From the NCBI GenBank assembly GCA_013314855.1, contig JABUEW010000008.1, positions 1-58,648 of the forward strand: 58,648 nucleotides of DNA, read 5' to 3'. Under the pieces are notes generated by a model. The model did not search any database. It had not been told where the DNA came from and saw nothing but the letters and a program-made list of their open reading frames with translations. Shown here one piece after another: positions 1 to 12,913 of the stretch (the stretch's first letter is position 1; each line of letters starts with the position of its first letter). The stretch comes from Bacillota bacterium (GTDB lineage: Bacteria; Bacillota; Clostridia; Acetivibrionales; DUMC01). The translations under genes were made by a program, and so were the position numbers.

Positions 1-17
1 ATTGCCTAAAAAAATTG

Positions 18-46
18 TTGACAAGGACCAGACTCTATGTTAAAAT
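18..46 (+). promoter_or_regulatory. Sigma-A type promoter upstream of rpoB
   Basis: TTGACA at 18-23 and TAAAAT at 41-46 are separated by exactly 17 bp. No gene lies between this promoter and rpoB, so it probably drives rpoBC with an untranslated leader of more than 400 nt. Confidence 0.6.
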
Positions 47-483
47 TTTATTCTGTGTTATTATAAAAAAGGAATAATATGCAATTTTATAATTTTTTTA
101 TTAAGGAATGATTTTATGGGTACATTTACCTATTATAATTATAACATAGAAGAATAAATAAAACAATAAGTGTTAATAATAATTTAATAGTATTATAAAT
201 AAGCAGGACAGAATAAGTAGAACAGTATATTATTTAACTGTTATTTAAATTAGGTATTTATTTGATATACTTCAAATATATACTTACTTTTATATTAAAA
301 AAATTATAAATGTGAATTTCATTGTTTTTTATAATTAAAAATATATAATGGTAATATATGGTATATGGGAAATATTATCTATTACAATTCTTTAACTTAA
401 AAATAAAATAATAAAGTTTATACTTTGATGTTGAAAGAATAGGATTTCTGTCTAAAACACAAAAAACTATGAGGTGATTTTTA
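47..483 (+). other. Long AT-rich leader of rpoB with two mini-ORFs
   Basis: No sizeable gene is visible in this stretch. Two very short ORFs follow Shine-Dalgarno-like runs: 79-111 (10 codons plus stop, preceded by AAAAAAGGA) and 116-157 (13 codons plus stop, preceded by AAGGAATG inside the end of the first). The rest is low-complexity A/T sequence. GAGGTG at 471-476 is the rpoB ribosome binding site. I see no classical L10 leader or riboswitch fold, and the mini-ORFs may be chance. Confidence 0.35.
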
Positions 484-3400
484 ATGGTGCATCCCGTGTC
501 TGTGGGAAATAAAAAAAGAATGAGCTATTCAAGAATTGAAGAAATCTTGGAAATACCCGACCTTATTGAAGTCCAGAAAAATTCTTACAAATATTTTTTA
601 GAAGAAGGCCTTATGGAGGTACTAAGGGACGTTTCTCCAATTACTGATTATACAGGGAATTTAATAATGGAGTTTGTGGGCTATTCACTTGAAGAGAAAC
701 CTAAATATTCTGTTGAAGAGTGTAAGGAAAGAGATACTACCTATGCAGCTCCTTTAAAAGTAAAAGCTCGTTTGATAAATAAAGAAACAGGCGAAGTTAA
801 GGAACAGGAAATATTTATGGGCGATTTCCCGTTAATGACAGAGAACGGTACCTTTGTAATTAACGGGGCAGAGAGAGTTATAGTCAGTCAGTTGGTACGG
901 TCACCCGGAGTTTATTATGACATGAAAATAGATAAGACAGGCAAGAAACTCTACTCAGCTACAATAATTCCCAATAGAGGAGCTTGGCTTGAATATGAGA
1001 CTGATTCAAGCGATGTTTTATATGTCAGGATAGATAGAACAAGGAAATTACCTGTTACTGTATTAGTTAGGGCTTTAGGATATGGTGTTGACCTTGATAT
1101 TGTGGAGTTGCTTGGGGATAATGAAAGGGTACTTGCTACAATACAAAAAGACAGCGCAAAAACAGAAGAGGAAGGTCTATTGGAAATTTACAAAAGATTG
1201 AGACCGGGAGAACCACCTACTGTAGAGAGTGCCCAGCAACTGATAAACAACCTCTTCTTTGAACCAAAAAGATATGACCTCGCCAGATTTGGAAGATTTA
1301 AATTCAACAAAAAGCTTTCATTGGCTGCCAGAATTAACGGTTTTGTTGCAGCAGAAGATGTTATTGACCCCAGAACTGGAGAAATTATAGTAGGAGAAGA
1401 TGAAATTATAGATAAAAAGAAGGCTAAATCCATACAAAATGCGGGAATAAATTCGGTTTATGTAAGTATCGGAGAAAAAAAAGTTAGGGTTATTGGAAAT
1501 AATACCGTTGATCTTGGCGAATATGTTGATTTTGATGTAAAAGATCTTGGTATAGATGAAAAAGTTTACCTGGTTGTTTTAAATAAAATACTTGAAGAAA
1601 ATAAAACTCCTGAGGATATAAAGAGGGCCATAAGATTAAATAGGGATAGCCTCATACCTAAGAATATAACACCTGATGATATTTTAGCGTCAATAAATTA
1701 TCTTGTTAATTTAAGTTATGGAATAGGAGATACTGATGATATTGATCATCTGGGTAACAGAAGGCTTCGTTCTGTGGGCGAATTGCTTCAAAACCAGTTC
1801 AGGATAGGGCTTGCCAGAATGGAGAGAGTAGTCAGGGAAAGGATGACAATCCAGGATATAGACATAGTTACGCCTCAGACATTAATTAATATAAGGCCTG
1901 TTGCAGCGGCTATAAAGGAGTTTTTCGGTAGCAGCCAGCTTTCCCAGTTTATGGACCAGACCAACCCACTTGCGGAATTAACACATAAAAGAAGGTTAAG
2001 CGCATTGGGCCCGGGAGGGCTAAGCAGGGAAAGAGCGGGGTTTGAAGTTAGAGATGTCCACCATTCCCATTACGGAAGAGTGTGCCCGATAGAGACGCCT
2101 GAAGGTCCTAATATCGGACTTATAGGGTCACTCAGTACTTATGCAAGAGTAAACAGCTATGGCTTTATTGAGGCTCCATATAGAAGAGTTGATAAAGAAA
2201 AGGGGATAATTACGGATGAAATTGTGTATTTGTCTGCCGACGAAGAAGATGAGTATATAATAGCCCAGGCTAACGAGCCCTTGGACGAGGAAGGGCGGTT
2301 TATTAATGAGAAGGTTACTGTGAGGTTTAAAAATGATATATTCCAGGTAGAAAATAATAAGGTTGATTTTATAGACGTTTCACCCAAGCAACTTGTATCT
2401 GTTGCAACGGCATTAATACCTTTTTTGGAAAATGATGACGCAAGCCGTGCTTTGATGGGTTCAAATATGCAACGCCAGGCTGTGCCGCTTATAAAAACCG
2501 AAGCGCCGATAATTGGTACAGGAATAGAATATAAGGCAGCCAGGGATTCAGGTGTTGTTGTCATTGCAAAAAATGGCGGTGTTGTCGAAAAAATCAGTGC
2601 CAATGAAATAATTGTCAGAAGAAAAGACGGAATAAGAGATACTTACAAACTTTTAAAATACATGCGTTCTAACCAGGGTACCTGTATAAACCAAAGGCCA
2701 CTGGTTAAAAAAGGAGATGTAGTAAAGGCAGGGGATGTTATTGCAGATGGACCTTCAACGAGTATGGGAGAACTGGCCCTGGGTAAGAATGTGCTTGTAG
2801 GATTTATGCCCTGGGAAGGTTATAATTATGAGGATGCCATACTTATTAGTGAAAAATTAGTGAAAGATGACACCTTTACGTCAATCCATATAGAAGAATA
2901 TGAAGCAGAGGCAAGGGATACCAAGCTTGGTCCTGAGGAAATAACGAGAGATATACCGAATGTAAGCGAAGAATCATTAAAAGATTTGGATGATAGAGGA
3001 ATAATTAGAATTGGTGCCGAAGTGAGAGCGGGAGATATTCTTGTGGGCAAGGTTACTCCTAAAGGTGAAACAGAGCTTACAGCTGAAGAAAGGCTTTTAA
3101 GGGCGATTTTCGGTGAAAAGGCGAGGGAGGTGCGAGATACGTCCCTAAGAGTCCCTCATGGGGAACAGGGAATAGTTGTTGATGTTAAAGTATTTTCAAG
3201 AGAAACCGGAGATGAACTTCCTCCTGGTGTAAATCAGATGGTTATGGTATATGTTGCCCAAAAGCGGAAAATATCCGTAGGAGATAAAATTGCGGGAAGG
3301 CATGGAAACAAGGGTGTAATTTCCAGGATTTTGCCTGAAGAAGATATGCCCTTTCTACCAGACGGGACTCCATTGGAAATAATTCTTAATCCTCTTGGAG

Positions 3401-4398
3401 TGCCTTCAAGAATGAATGTAGGTCAGATCCTTGAAGTACATCTTGGATATGCCGCTAAGGCATTGGGCTGGGAAATTGCTACGCCTGTCTTTGATGGGGC
3501 CAACGAGATGGATATTATAGAAACTTTAAAGATGGCAAATCTTCCTGAAGATGGGAAAAGCATACTGTATGACGGAAGAACGGGTGAACCTTTTGATAAC
3601 CGGGTTACCATAGGATATATGTATATTCTAAAACTTGCTCATTTAGTTGATGATAAGATACATGCCCGTTCTACAGGACCTTACTCTCTTGTAACCCAAC
3701 AGCCTTTGGGAGGTAAAGCGCAGTTTGGAGGCCAAAGGTTTGGGGAAATGGAAGTTTGGGCACTGGAGGCATACGGCGCTGCCTATACACTGCAGGAAAT
3801 ACTTACTGTTAAATCTGATGACGTTGTAGGCAGAGTTAAGACGTATGAAGCAATAGTCAAGGGAGAAAATGTCCCGGAACCTGGTATTCCTGAATCATTC
3901 AAGGTCCTTATAAAGGAACTTCAGAGCCTGGCATTGGATGTTAAGGTCTATTCTGAGGAAAATGAAGAAATATCAATTAAAGAGTCTACAGATGATGACA
4001 TTGAAGACCTTAATGTAAACATAGAGGGAAGGGAAGATGAAGAGCCATTTAGTGGTTATGATGAGGAGGAAGAAGATATTTTGGATGAAGACGACCTTGC
4101 ATTAGATGACCTTGATCTGGATAATATAGTTTCTTCTGAAGCTCCTACAGAACATGATATTATAAAAAATCTGTTTATTGACACCAACAATTTTGACAGT
4201 GATATTGACGATGAAATTAATATTGATGGTGAACTGGATATTGATGAAGAAATTGATATTGATAGTGAATTGGATGATTTAGACCTGGATGAATTGGGTG
4301 ATTTAGGAGATTTTGACAGTGAACTTGTTGATGAATTCGATGATGAATTAAATCATGATCTGGATGAACTGGATGATGATGATGAAGATGATTTGTAA
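484..4398 (+). CDS. rpoB: DNA-directed RNA polymerase subunit beta
   Basis: RpoB is the beta subunit of RNA polymerase and forms the catalytic centre together with beta prime. The ATG at 484 follows GAGGTG with 7 bp spacing, and the N-terminus ([17 protein letters not shown]) is the clostridial type. The rifampicin region is intact, around the [20 protein letters not shown] segment near residue 490, as is the C-terminal [20 protein letters not shown] block. At 1304 residues the protein is longer than most firmicute homologues. The excess is a tail of roughly 145 residues after about residue 1158, made largely of Asp, Glu, Leu and Ile. rpoC follows 81 bp downstream on the same transcript. Confidence 0.98.
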   Translation: MVHPVSVGNKKRMSYSRIEEILEIPDLIEVQKNSYKYFLEEGLMEVLRDVSPITDYTGNLIMEFVGYSLEEKPKYSVEECKERDTTYAAPLKVKARLINKETGEVKEQEIFMGDFPLMTENGTFVINGAERVIVSQLVRSPGVYYDMKIDKTGKKLYSATIIPNRGAWLEYETDSSDVLYVRIDRTRKLPVTVLVRALGYGVDLDIVELLGDNERVLATIQKDSAKTEEEGLLEIYKRLRPGEPPTVESAQQLINNLFFEPKRYDLARFGRFKFNKKLSLAARINGFVAAEDVIDPRTGEIIVGEDEIIDKKKAKSIQNAGINSVYVSIGEKKVRVIGNNTVDLGEYVDFDVKDLGIDEKVYLVVLNKILEENKTPEDIKRAIRLNRDSLIPKNITPDDILASINYLVNLSYGIGDTDDIDHLGNRRLRSVGELLQNQFRIGLARMERVVRERMTIQDIDIVTPQTLINIRPVAAAIKEFFGSSQLSQFMDQTNPLAELTHKRRLSALGPGGLSRERAGFEVRDVHHSHYGRVCPIETPEGPNIGLIGSLSTYARVNSYGFIEAPYRRVDKEKGIITDEIVYLSADEEDEYIIAQANEPLDEEGRFINEKVTVRFKNDIFQVENNKVDFIDVSPKQLVSVATALIPFLENDDASRALMGSNMQRQAVPLIKTEAPIIGTGIEYKAARDSGVVVIAKNGGVVEKISANEIIVRRKDGIRDTYKLLKYMRSNQGTCINQRPLVKKGDVVKAGDVIADGPSTSMGELALGKNVLVGFMPWEGYNYEDAILISEKLVKDDTFTSIHIEEYEAEARDTKLGPEEITRDIPNVSEESLKDLDDRGIIRIGAEVRAGDILVGKVTPKGETELTAEERLLRAIFGEKAREVRDTSLRVPHGEQGIVVDVKVFSRETGDELPPGVNQMVMVYVAQKRKISVGDKIAGRHGNKGVISRILPEEDMPFLPDGTPLEIILNPLGVPSRMNVGQILEVHLGYAAKALGWEIATPVFDGANEMDIIETLKMANLPEDGKSILYDGRTGEPFDNRVTIGYMYILKLAHLVDDKIHARSTGPYSLVTQQPLGGKAQFGGQRFGEMEVWALEAYGAAYTLQEILTVKSDDVVGRVKTYEAIVKGENVPEPGIPESFKVLIKELQSLALDVKVYSEENEEISIKESTDDDIEDLNVNIEGREDEEPFSGYDEEEEDILDEDDLALDDLDLDNIVSSEAPTEHDIIKNLFIDTNNFDSDIDDEINIDGELDIDEEIDIDSELDDLDLDELGDLGDFDSELVDEFDDELNHDLDELDDDDEDDL

Positions 4399-4479
4399 GG
4401 AATTTGTATCTATGTTTATGTCGAAAATTTAGCGATATATGAATATGCATAAGAAAGTTATGGAAAGGGGTTAAAAGCT

Positions 4480-7400
4480 GTGCTTGAACTCACTAATTTT
4501 GATGCAATTAGAATTGGACTTGCTTCACCGGAAAAGATCAGGGAATGGTCCAGGGGAGAAGTTAAAAAGCCGGAAACCATTAATTATAGGACTTTAAAAC
4601 CTGAAAGGGATGGGCTTTTTTGTGAAAGAATATTCGGGCCTACAAAAGATTGGGAGTGCCATTGTGGGAAATATAAAAGAATACGATATAAGGGTATTGT
4701 GTGCGACAGATGTGGAGTTGAAGTAACCAAGCAGAAAGTTAGACGGGAAAGAATGGGGCATATTGAGTTGGCTGCTCCCGTATCACATATTTGGTATTTC
4801 AAGGGGATACCCAGTCGCATGGGTTTAATTCTTGATATGTCCCCTCGTTCATTGGAAAAGGTATTATACTTTGCTTCTTATGTAGTTTTGGACCCAGGAC
4901 AGACACCTTTGTTTAAAAAGCAAATTCTGTCTGAAAAAGAATATAGAGACAGTGTAGAAAAATTTGGTAATAAGTTTAGAGCCGGTATGGGAGCAGAAGC
5001 TATAAAAGAGCTATTGGCTGAAATTGACCTTGAAAAACTTTCAAAAGAACTTAGGGCTGAACTTGAGGAGATATCGGGACAAAAAAGAATGAGGGCTATA
5101 AAAAGACTGGAAGTTGTTGAGGCATTCAGATTATCGGGAAACAGGCCGGAATGGATGATTCTGGATGTTATACCGGTAATCCCTCCGGAGCTTAGGCCTA
5201 TGGTACAGTTAGACGGTGGAAGGTTTGCTACTTCAGACTTGAATGACTTATATAGAAGGGTTATAAACAGGAATAACCGTTTAAAGAGGTTGCTGGATCT
5301 TGGCGCTCCTGATATAATAGTCAGGAATGAAAAAAGAATGCTCCAGGAAGCTGTAGATGCACTTATAGACAATGGAAGAAGAGGCAGACCCGTAACCGGT
5401 CCGGGTAACAGGCCTTTGAAATCTTTATCTGATATGCTTAAGGGTAAACAGGGGCGTTTCCGTCAAAACCTGCTTGGTAAGAGAGTAGACTATTCGGGAC
5501 GTTCCGTTATTGTAATAGGCCCGGAACTCAAGATATACCAGTGTGGATTACCTAAGGAAATGGCATTGGAACTGTTTAAGCCCTTTGTAATGAAAAAGCT
5601 GGTAAATGATGGATTAGCACATAATATAAAAAGTGCAAAAAGAATGGTAGAAAGAGTAAAAGATGAAGTATGGGATGTTCTGGAAGAAGTTATTAAGGAG
5701 CACCCTGTACTTCTGAATAGGGCTCCTACACTGCACAGGTTGGGAATTCAAGCTTTTGAACCCGTCCTTGTAGAGGGAAGAGCTATAAAACTCCATCCTT
5801 TGGTATGCACTGCCTATAATGCCGACTTTGACGGAGACCAAATGGCAGTTCATGTCCCCTTGTCTGCCGAAGCCCAGGCTGAGGCTAGGTTTTTAATGTT
5901 ATCGGCAAATAACCTTTTAAAACCCCAGGATGGAAGACCTGTAACCGTCCCTACACAGGATATGGTTTTGGGTACCTACTATTTAACTATAGAAAAGGAA
6001 GGGGATAGAGGAGAAGGGAAAATATTTTCATCTCCTGAAGAAGCGTATATGGCTTATAATGAAGGAGAAATAAGCCTTCATTCCATTATAAAGGTCAGAA
6101 TTACTAAAACAATTAATAATAAAAAAGCTTCAAAAATTATTACTACAACTGTCGGGAAGCTGATATTTAATGAAGCAATTCCCCAGGACCTTGGTTTTGT
6201 AGACAGGGCAGATCCGGAAAGGATGTTTGATCCGGAAATAAACTTTCTTGTTGATAGAAAGAGCCTTCAGAAAATAATTGACAGGTGCATAAAAGTCCAT
6301 GGCACTACTAAAACTGCTGTTGTTCTGGATAAAATTAAAACTCTCGGATTCAGGTACTCTACCAAAGGGGCCATCACAATTGGCATAACGGATATGATAA
6401 TTCCTGAAATCAAGAAACGTTATGTAGCTGAGGCTGAAAGTAAAATTGACAATATAATGAATCAGTATAAGAGGGGACTTATATCCGAACAAGAGCGTTA
6501 TAACGCGGTTATTTCAGCCTGGACCGAAACCGGTGAAAATATAACTAACGCTCTTATGGAGAACCTTGATAAGTTAAACCCTCTTTATATGATGTCAACA
6601 TCAGGTGCAAGAGGTAATGTAAACCAGATTAAACAGCTGGCTGGGATGAGAGGATTAATGGCAGATACCCAGGGAAAGACTATAGAGATACCCATAAAAT
6701 CGAATTTCCGTGAGGGACTTAATGTGCTGGAGTATTTTATATCTACCCATGGTACCAGGAAAGGACTTGCTGATACAGCATTAAGGACTGCAGATTCGGG
6801 TTATCTGACACGCCGGCTTGTTGATGTAAGCCAGGATGTTATTGTTAGAGAGGTGGATTGCGGTACAGACAATGGTTTTGAGGTTACTGAAATTAAAGAT
6901 GGAGACCAAATAATTGAAAACCTATCGGAGAGGATAGTGGGTAGATACACTGTAGAACCTGTAATCAACCCTAAAACAGGTGAAGTAATTGTGGAAAAGG
7001 ATAAGATGATAACTGATAGTGATGCAGAAAATATTGAAAAAGCAGGGGTAGGGAAAGTAAAAATCAGGTCTATTCTTACTTGTCGCTCGGAATATGGAGT
7101 GTGTGCAAAGTGTTATGGTTCCAATCTGGCCACGGGTGGAGAAGTAAATGTGGGTGAAGCGGTAGGTATTATAGCTGCCCAATCCATAGGAGAACCCGGG
7201 ACCCAGTTGACGATGAGGACATTCCATACGGGCGGTGTTGCAGGAGAGGATATAACACAGGGGTTGCCCCGTGTAGAAGAGCTGTTTGAAGCGCGTAAAC
7301 CCAAAGGATTAGCTATAATTTCCGAAATTCATGGTGTTGTAACAATAAATGAGACCAAGAAGCGAAGAGAGATAGTTATAACTTCGGATACGGGAGAATC

Positions 7401-7977
7401 CAAGAGTTACTTGATACCTTACGGCTCAAGAATAAAAGTGATGGATGGGGATTATGTAGAAGCTGGGGATGAGCTGACTGAAGGTTCTGTAAATCCTCAT
7501 GATATTCTGAAAATAAAGGGAGTAAAAGGAGTCCAATCTTATCTTTTGCAGGAAGTACAAAAGGTTTACAGGTTGCAAGGTGTAGATATAAATGATAAAC
7601 ATATTGAGATAATTATCAGGCAAATGTTGAGAAAGGTGAAAGTAGAAGATCCGGGAGATACAAATATGCTGCCTGGCGGTTTGATAGATATGTTTGAATT
7701 TGAAAAAGAAAATAAGAAAGCTTTGGAAAAAGGCCTTAAACCTGCAACAGGAAGGTATACCCTGCTTGGTATTACCAAGGCTTCATTAGCTACAGAGTCT
7801 TTTCTTTCTGCTGCGTCATTCCAGGAGACTACGAGGGTATTGACCGACGCTGCAATAAAGGGTAAAACTGACCCACTGGTGGGGTTGAAAGAAAATGTAA
7901 TTATTGGTAAGCTTATACCTGCAGGTACAGGAATGAAAAGGTATAGGGATATATCCGTGAAAATTGTAGAGGGTTGA
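4480..7977 (+). CDS. rpoC: DNA-directed RNA polymerase subunit beta'
   Basis: RpoC is the catalytic beta prime subunit. The GTG start at 4480 follows GGAAAGGGG. The N-terminal zinc ribbon is visible ([13 protein letters not shown]...CDRCGVE, near residues 58-80). The magnesium-binding [12 protein letters not shown] motif lies near residue 449, and the second zinc cluster ([13 protein letters not shown]) near residue 870. The length of 1165 residues is normal for Clostridia, and no insertion or truncation is evident. It is co-directional with rpoB and almost certainly co-transcribed with it. Confidence 0.98.
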   Translation: MLELTNFDAIRIGLASPEKIREWSRGEVKKPETINYRTLKPERDGLFCERIFGPTKDWECHCGKYKRIRYKGIVCDRCGVEVTKQKVRRERMGHIELAAPVSHIWYFKGIPSRMGLILDMSPRSLEKVLYFASYVVLDPGQTPLFKKQILSEKEYRDSVEKFGNKFRAGMGAEAIKELLAEIDLEKLSKELRAELEEISGQKRMRAIKRLEVVEAFRLSGNRPEWMILDVIPVIPPELRPMVQLDGGRFATSDLNDLYRRVINRNNRLKRLLDLGAPDIIVRNEKRMLQEAVDALIDNGRRGRPVTGPGNRPLKSLSDMLKGKQGRFRQNLLGKRVDYSGRSVIVIGPELKIYQCGLPKEMALELFKPFVMKKLVNDGLAHNIKSAKRMVERVKDEVWDVLEEVIKEHPVLLNRAPTLHRLGIQAFEPVLVEGRAIKLHPLVCTAYNADFDGDQMAVHVPLSAEAQAEARFLMLSANNLLKPQDGRPVTVPTQDMVLGTYYLTIEKEGDRGEGKIFSSPEEAYMAYNEGEISLHSIIKVRITKTINNKKASKIITTTVGKLIFNEAIPQDLGFVDRADPERMFDPEINFLVDRKSLQKIIDRCIKVHGTTKTAVVLDKIKTLGFRYSTKGAITIGITDMIIPEIKKRYVAEAESKIDNIMNQYKRGLISEQERYNAVISAWTETGENITNALMENLDKLNPLYMMSTSGARGNVNQIKQLAGMRGLMADTQGKTIEIPIKSNFREGLNVLEYFISTHGTRKGLADTALRTADSGYLTRRLVDVSQDVIVREVDCGTDNGFEVTEIKDGDQIIENLSERIVGRYTVEPVINPKTGEVIVEKDKMITDSDAENIEKAGVGKVKIRSILTCRSEYGVCAKCYGSNLATGGEVNVGEAVGIIAAQSIGEPGTQLTMRTFHTGGVAGEDITQGLPRVEELFEARKPKGLAIISEIHGVVTINETKKRREIVITSDTGESKSYLIPYGSRIKVMDGDYVEAGDELTEGSVNPHDILKIKGVKGVQSYLLQEVQKVYRLQGVDINDKHIEIIIRQMLRKVKVEDPGDTNMLPGGLIDMFEFEKENKKALEKGLKPATGRYTLLGITKASLATESFLSAASFQETTRVLTDAAIKGKTDPLVGLKENVIIGKLIPAGTGMKRYRDISVKIVEG

Positions 7978-8001
7978 AAAAAGGTAATAGTTAATTTTTT
8001 G

Positions 8002-8031
8002 TTGACAAATAAGGCTTTACGGTGGTAGAAT
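8002..8031 (+). promoter_or_regulatory. Promoter ahead of the L7Ae-rpsL-rpsG-fusA string
   Basis: TTGACA at 8002-8007 and TAGAAT at 8026-8031 are separated by 18 bp, just after the rpoC stop codon. It probably adds transcription for the downstream ribosomal operon. Confidence 0.55.
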
Positions 8032-8083
8032 AATTCAGTATGTAAAATAATAGACTGCTGTCTTTTATAGGAGGGTAAATGAA

Positions 8084-8326
8084 GTGCTGGAACTTCTAAA
8101 AAACAGCAAAAAAACTGTGGGGTTAAAACAGTCATTAAAGGCCTTGCAAAATGGTCAGGTAAAAACTGTTATAATTGCTAGGGATGCTGATGAAAAAGTT
8201 GTTAAAGAAGTTAAGGCTATCTGTGAGAAGAACTCTATAGAAGTGTTTTACGTAGATGAAATGAAGAAACTGGGCATGGCATGTAATATTGATGTCGGAG
8301 CTTCGGTTGTGTGTATTTTAAAATAG
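8084..8326 (+). CDS. Ribosomal L7Ae-family RNA-binding protein (YbxF/L7Ae-like)
   Basis: This 80-residue protein belongs to the L7Ae/L30e/S12e/Gadd45 fold family, whose members bind kink-turn RNA. Its position between rpoC and rpsL matches Bacillus subtilis YbxF. The GTG start at 8084 lies 9 bp after GGAGG; an ATG at 8079 is in another frame and is followed directly by a stop. The family signature is readable in the segments [25 protein letters not shown] and [14 protein letters not shown]. Its cellular role in this organism is inferred: it may bind the ribosome or regulatory RNA rather than act as a core ribosomal protein. Confidence 0.88.
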   Translation: MLELLKNSKKTVGLKQSLKALQNGQVKTVIIARDADEKVVKEVKAICEKNSIEVFYVDEMKKLGMACNIDVGASVVCILK

Positions 8327-8349
8327 TATTAGTGGAAGGAGGTGTATGG

Positions 8350-8778
8350 ATGCCTACGTTTAATCAACTGGTCAGGAAAGGTAGAAAAGCTGTTGAGAAA
8401 AAGTCAGCATCACCTGCATTACAGAGAGGTTTTAATTCTCTTAAAAAGAAGCCGATTGATATAAGCTGTCCCCAAAAAAGAGGTGTTTGTACTGTTGTAA
8501 AGACAACTACGCCTAAGAAGCCTAATTCTGCTTTAAGAAAGGTTGCGAGGGTAAGATTGACAAACGGTATAGAGGTTACAGCATATATACCGGGAATAGG
8601 TCATAATCTGCAGGAACACAGTGTTGTGCTTATTAGGGGAGGGAGAGTAAAGGACCTTCCCGGGGTAAGATATCATATTATTAGAGGGACACTTGATGCA
8701 GCAGGAGTTGCAAATAGAATGCAGGGACGTTCTAAGTATGGTGCCAAGAGACCTAAGAGTGTAGCAGGCAAAAAGTAA
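8350..8778 (+). CDS. rpsL: 30S ribosomal protein S12
   Basis: S12 sits at the decoding centre of the small subunit. I chose the ATG at 8350 ([13 protein letters not shown]) over an upstream in-frame start at 8311, because GGAGG lies directly before it and the homologous N-terminus begins here. The product is 142 residues. The [10 protein letters not shown] loop and the [13 protein letters not shown] loop, which carry the classical streptomycin-resistance lysines, read as wild type. It is the first gene of the str-type group rpsL-rpsG-fusA-tuf. Confidence 0.97.
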   Translation: MPTFNQLVRKGRKAVEKKSASPALQRGFNSLKKKPIDISCPQKRGVCTVVKTTTPKKPNSALRKVARVRLTNGIEVTAYIPGIGHNLQEHSVVLIRGGRVKDLPGVRYHIIRGTLDAAGVANRMQGRSKYGAKRPKSVAGKK

Positions 8779-8815
8779 TTATGAGAAAACAGTAAAGGCA
8801 CGACGTTGGTTATAA

Positions 8816-9331
<516 letters not shown>

Positions 9332-9422
9332 AAATTATCGGCGTAAAAACACTAATGACAAAACGTGAATGCAAAATAAGTGAAATAAAAATAAACTATC
9401 GTGAAGTGAAAGGAGGATAGGA

Positions 9423-11489
9423 ATGCCCAGGCGGTTTAGTTTGGAAGATACAAGGAATATAGGAATAATGGCACATATAGATGCAGGTAAAACTACTACA
9501 ACTGAGCGAATATTGTTCTATGCAGGGAGACTTCATAAAATGGGTGAAGTCCACGAAGGCACAGCAACTATGGATTGGATGGAACAAGAGCAGGAGAGAG
9601 GTATAACAATTACTTCCGCCGCAACTACTGCCGAATGGAAAGGAAAAAGGGTTAATATTATAGATACGCCGGGGCACGTTGATTTCACGGTCGAGGTGGA
9701 GAGGTCACTTCGCGTTCTCGATGGTTCAGTAACACTTTTTTGTGCAAAGGGAGGAGTTGAGCCACAAACTGAAACTGTGTGGAGGCAGGCAGATAAATAC
9801 CATGTCCCACGCATTGCTTATGTAAATAAAATGGACATCAGCGGTGCAGATTTCTTCCGTTGTGTCCAGATGATTAAAGACAAATTAAAGGCCAACCCTG
9901 TTCCTATAGAATTACCGATAGGCAAAGAAGATGAATTTAAGGGTGTTGTGGACCTTATAGAGTTAAAAGCATTCTATTATAAGGACGACTTAGGTAAAGA
10001 GATAGAAGAAGCACCCGTCCCTGAAGATATGGTTGATATAGTACAAAAATACAGGGAGAAACTAATTGAAGCTGTTGCTGAACAAGATGAAGCTATTTTA
10101 GAAAAGTACCTGGAGGGAAAAGAAATAACTATAGAAGAGTTACGTGCATGTATAAGGAAAGCCACAATTAATGTAAAAATTATACCGGTTACATGTGGTT
10201 CGTCCTATAAGAATAAAGGTGTACAAAAATTGCTTGACGCAATTGTTGACTACTTGCCTTCACCTCTTGATATTCCTCCAGTTAAAGGAATATCGCCGGA
10301 TGGTGAAAAAGAAGAAGAACGGGTTGCTAATGATGATGCTCCTTTTTCAGCACTGGCTTTTAAGATTATGACCGACCCTTATGTTGGAAAGCTGTGTTTT
10401 TTTAGAGTATATTCGGGCAAAATATCAACAGGAGAACATGTACTAAACTCAACGAAGGGCAAAAGGGAGAGAATGGGAAGAATATTGTTGATGCATGCAA
10501 ATCACAGGGAAGAGATTGACACGGTTTATACCGGGGACATTGCTGCAGTTGTGGGGCTTAAAGATACTACTACAGGTGATACTTTATGTGACGAAGCTAA
10601 CCCAATAGTGCTCGAATCCATGGATTTCCCTGAACCGGTTATTTCAGTGGCTATAGAACCAAAAACAAAAGCAGGCCAGGAAAAATTAATTTCGGCTTTG
10701 CAAAAATTATCGGACGAAGACCCTACATTTAAGACCAGTTTTAATCCTGAAACAGGCCAAACAATAATATCGGGAATGGGGGAATTACATCTTGAAATTA
10801 TAGTTGACAGGCTTTTAAGGGAGTTTAAGGTTGAAGCGAATGTAGGTAAACCTCAGGTAGCGTATAAAGAAACTATACGGAGAGCTGTAAAATCAGAAGG
10901 AAAATTCGTGCGTCAGACAGGAGGACGCGGACAATACGGCCATTGTGTTATTGAAATTGAACCCCAGCCACCAGGTAGTGGATATACCTTTGTCAATAAA
11001 ATAACAGGCGGAGTTATACCAAAAGAGTATATAGGTGCAATAGACGCTGGTATACAGGATGCCATGAACAGTGGTGTATTAGGTGGATATCAGGTTCTCG
11101 ATGTGAAAGTAACTTTGTGTGATGGTTCTTACCACGAAGTGGACTCATCAGAAATGGCCTTTAAGATAGCAGGCTCAATAGCATTTAAGGATGGATGCCG
11201 TAAAGCAGATCCTGTATTAATGGAACCTATTATGAGGGTTGACGTAATTGTTCCTGATGATTATCTTGGGGATGTAATTGGAGAGTTGAATTCGAGACGG
11301 GGGAAGATAGAGGGGATGGAAGCCCGGGAAGGGTTCCATGTTGTTACTGCTTATGTTCCTCTTGCAGAAATGTTTGGATATGCAACAGAACTAAGGTCAA
11401 AAACCCAAGGAAGAGGGACATTTACTATGCAATTTGACCACTATGAAGAGGTTCCGAAAAATATACAAGATGAAATTATTAAGTACTAA
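9423..11489 (+). CDS. fusA: Elongation factor G
   Basis: EF-G is the GTPase that drives ribosomal translocation and, with RRF, ribosome recycling. The ATG at 9423 follows AGGAGG. The G1 motif [13 protein letters not shown], the G3 motif DTPGHVDF and the G4 motif NKMD are all present. Domains II to V follow in normal order, giving 688 residues. The segment [15 protein letters not shown] of domain III is clear. The gene forms the str group with rpsL and rpsG upstream and tuf 151 bp downstream. Confidence 0.98.
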   Translation: MPRRFSLEDTRNIGIMAHIDAGKTTTTERILFYAGRLHKMGEVHEGTATMDWMEQEQERGITITSAATTAEWKGKRVNIIDTPGHVDFTVEVERSLRVLDGSVTLFCAKGGVEPQTETVWRQADKYHVPRIAYVNKMDISGADFFRCVQMIKDKLKANPVPIELPIGKEDEFKGVVDLIELKAFYYKDDLGKEIEEAPVPEDMVDIVQKYREKLIEAVAEQDEAILEKYLEGKEITIEELRACIRKATINVKIIPVTCGSSYKNKGVQKLLDAIVDYLPSPLDIPPVKGISPDGEKEEERVANDDAPFSALAFKIMTDPYVGKLCFFRVYSGKISTGEHVLNSTKGKRERMGRILLMHANHREEIDTVYTGDIAAVVGLKDTTTGDTLCDEANPIVLESMDFPEPVISVAIEPKTKAGQEKLISALQKLSDEDPTFKTSFNPETGQTIISGMGELHLEIIVDRLLREFKVEANVGKPQVAYKETIRRAVKSEGKFVRQTGGRGQYGHCVIEIEPQPPGSGYTFVNKITGGVIPKEYIGAIDAGIQDAMNSGVLGGYQVLDVKVTLCDGSYHEVDSSEMAFKIAGSIAFKDGCRKADPVLMEPIMRVDVIVPDDYLGDVIGELNSRRGKIEGMEAREGFHVVTAYVPLAEMFGYATELRSKTQGRGTFTMQFDHYEEVPKNIQDEIIKY

Positions 11490-11512
11490 AATATTTAAGT
11501 GCTAAAATATTT
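11481..11512 (+). repeat. 16-bp tandem duplication at the fusA stop codon
   Basis: AAGTACTAAAATATTT (11481-11496) is followed directly by AAGTGCTAAAATATTT (11497-11512), with a single mismatch. The first copy contains the last codons and stop of fusA. It looks like a slippage duplication, with no function evident. Confidence 0.7.
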
Positions 11513-11640
11513 AGTATTTAGCCAGTAATGTATTTCCTGGGAACTGAAAAATTTGCAGGTCCCGGGTAAAGATATATTAACAATAAAATATTAAATTACA
11601 CTACCGGTTGAATATACCGGAAAGAAGGAGGAGTTGTTAA

Positions 11641-12843
11641 ATGGCAAAAGCTAAATTTGAAAGAACTAAACCACATGTTAATGTTGGTACAATTGGTCAT
11701 GTTGACCACGGCAAAACTACTTTAACAGCAGCTATAACAAAAGTACTTGGTTTCTTAGGTAAAGCACAATTTACTGCATATGATCAGATTGATAAAGCTC
11801 CGGAAGAGAAGGAAAGAGGTATTACAATTTCTACCGCTCATGTTGAGTATGAAACTGATAAACGGCATTATGCTCATGTCGACTGCCCTGGACACGCAGA
11901 CTATGTTAAGAATATGATCACAGGTGCAGCCCAGATGGACGGAGCAATTCTTGTAGTATCTGCAGCAGACGGTCCAATGCCTCAAACGAGGGAGCATATT
12001 CTCCTTGCCAGACAGGTTGGCGTACCTTACATTGTTGTATTCCTAAATAAAGTAGATATGGTTGATGACGAAGAACTTATTGAATTAGTTGAAATGGAAG
12101 TCAGGGAGCTTCTCAGTTCTTATGAATTCCCGGGGGATGACATTCCCATAGTCAGAGGTTCTGCTCTGAAAGCTCTTGAATCTGCATCTACAGATCCTAA
12201 TGCCCCTGAATACAAGTGCATATTGGAACTTATGGATGCAGTTGACCAGTATGTTCCTACTCCACAGAGAGAAGTTGACAAGCCTTTCCTTATGCCTATT
12301 GAAGATGTATTTTCAATTACCGGACGTGGTACAGTTGCAACAGGGAGAGTTGAAAGAGGTACTCTGAAAGTTGGGGATGAAGTTGAAATTGTTGGGTTAG
12401 CAGATGCACCAAGAAAAACTGTTGTTACCGGGGTGGAAATGTTCAGGAAGCTCCTTGACCAGGCAGTTGCCGGTGATAATATTGGTGCTCTTCTTAGGGG
12501 TATACAGAGAGATGAAGTTGAAAGGGGACAGGTACTTGCAAAGCCTGGTTCAATTAAGCCTCATACCCATTTTAAGGCTCAAGTTTATGTATTAACTAAA
12601 GAAGAGGGCGGAAGACATACTCCATTCTTCAATGGCTACAGACCTCAGTTCTATTTTAGAACAACAGACGTTACCGGTGTTGTAGAACTTCCGGAAGGTG
12701 TTGAAATGTGTATGCCCGGTGATCATATAAATATGACCATTAAACTTATTACTCCAATAGCAATGGAGGAAGGTTTGAGATTTGCTATCCGTGAAGGCGG
12801 AAGGACTGTCGGTGCAGGAACCGTAACTGAGATAATTGAATAA
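11641..12843 (+). CDS. tuf: Elongation factor Tu
   Basis: EF-Tu delivers aminoacyl-tRNA to the ribosomal A site as a GTP complex. The ATG at 11641 follows AAGGAGGAG. The G1 motif [14 protein letters not shown], the switch region around EKERGITI, the DCPGHADY motif and NKVD are intact. The 400-residue length is normal. It is the last gene of the operon: a strong hairpin with a short T run follows 17 bp after its stop. Confidence 0.98.
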   Translation: MAKAKFERTKPHVNVGTIGHVDHGKTTLTAAITKVLGFLGKAQFTAYDQIDKAPEEKERGITISTAHVEYETDKRHYAHVDCPGHADYVKNMITGAAQMDGAILVVSAADGPMPQTREHILLARQVGVPYIVVFLNKVDMVDDEELIELVEMEVRELLSSYEFPGDDIPIVRGSALKALESASTDPNAPEYKCILELMDAVDQYVPTPQREVDKPFLMPIEDVFSITGRGTVATGRVERGTLKVGDEVEIVGLADAPRKTVVTGVEMFRKLLDQAVAGDNIGALLRGIQRDEVERGQVLAKPGSIKPHTHFKAQVYVLTKEEGGRHTPFFNGYRPQFYFRTTDVTGVVELPEGVEMCMPGDHINMTIKLITPIAMEEGLRFAIREGGRTVGAGTVTEIIE

Positions 12844-12860
12844 TTGAATAGGTAACAATA

Positions 12861-12896
12861 AAACAGCTTCCCTCAATAAGAAGGGAAGCTGTTTTA
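12861..12896 (+). terminator. Rho-independent terminator of the rpo/str operon
   Basis: A 13-bp perfect stem (arms 12861-12873 and 12882-12894, sequence AAACAGCTTCCCT and its complement) with an 8-nt loop is followed by T residues. The A-rich left flank means it could also serve bioY, which converges from the other side. Confidence 0.9.
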
Positions 12897-12913
12897 ATTA
12901 ACTTGAGTTTATG

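Noticed and set aside
1188-3611. Open frames on the minus strand inside rpoB
   Set aside because: They lie fully inside a highly conserved gene, have no ribosome sites and give low-complexity Ser/Ile-rich products typical of antisense shadows.
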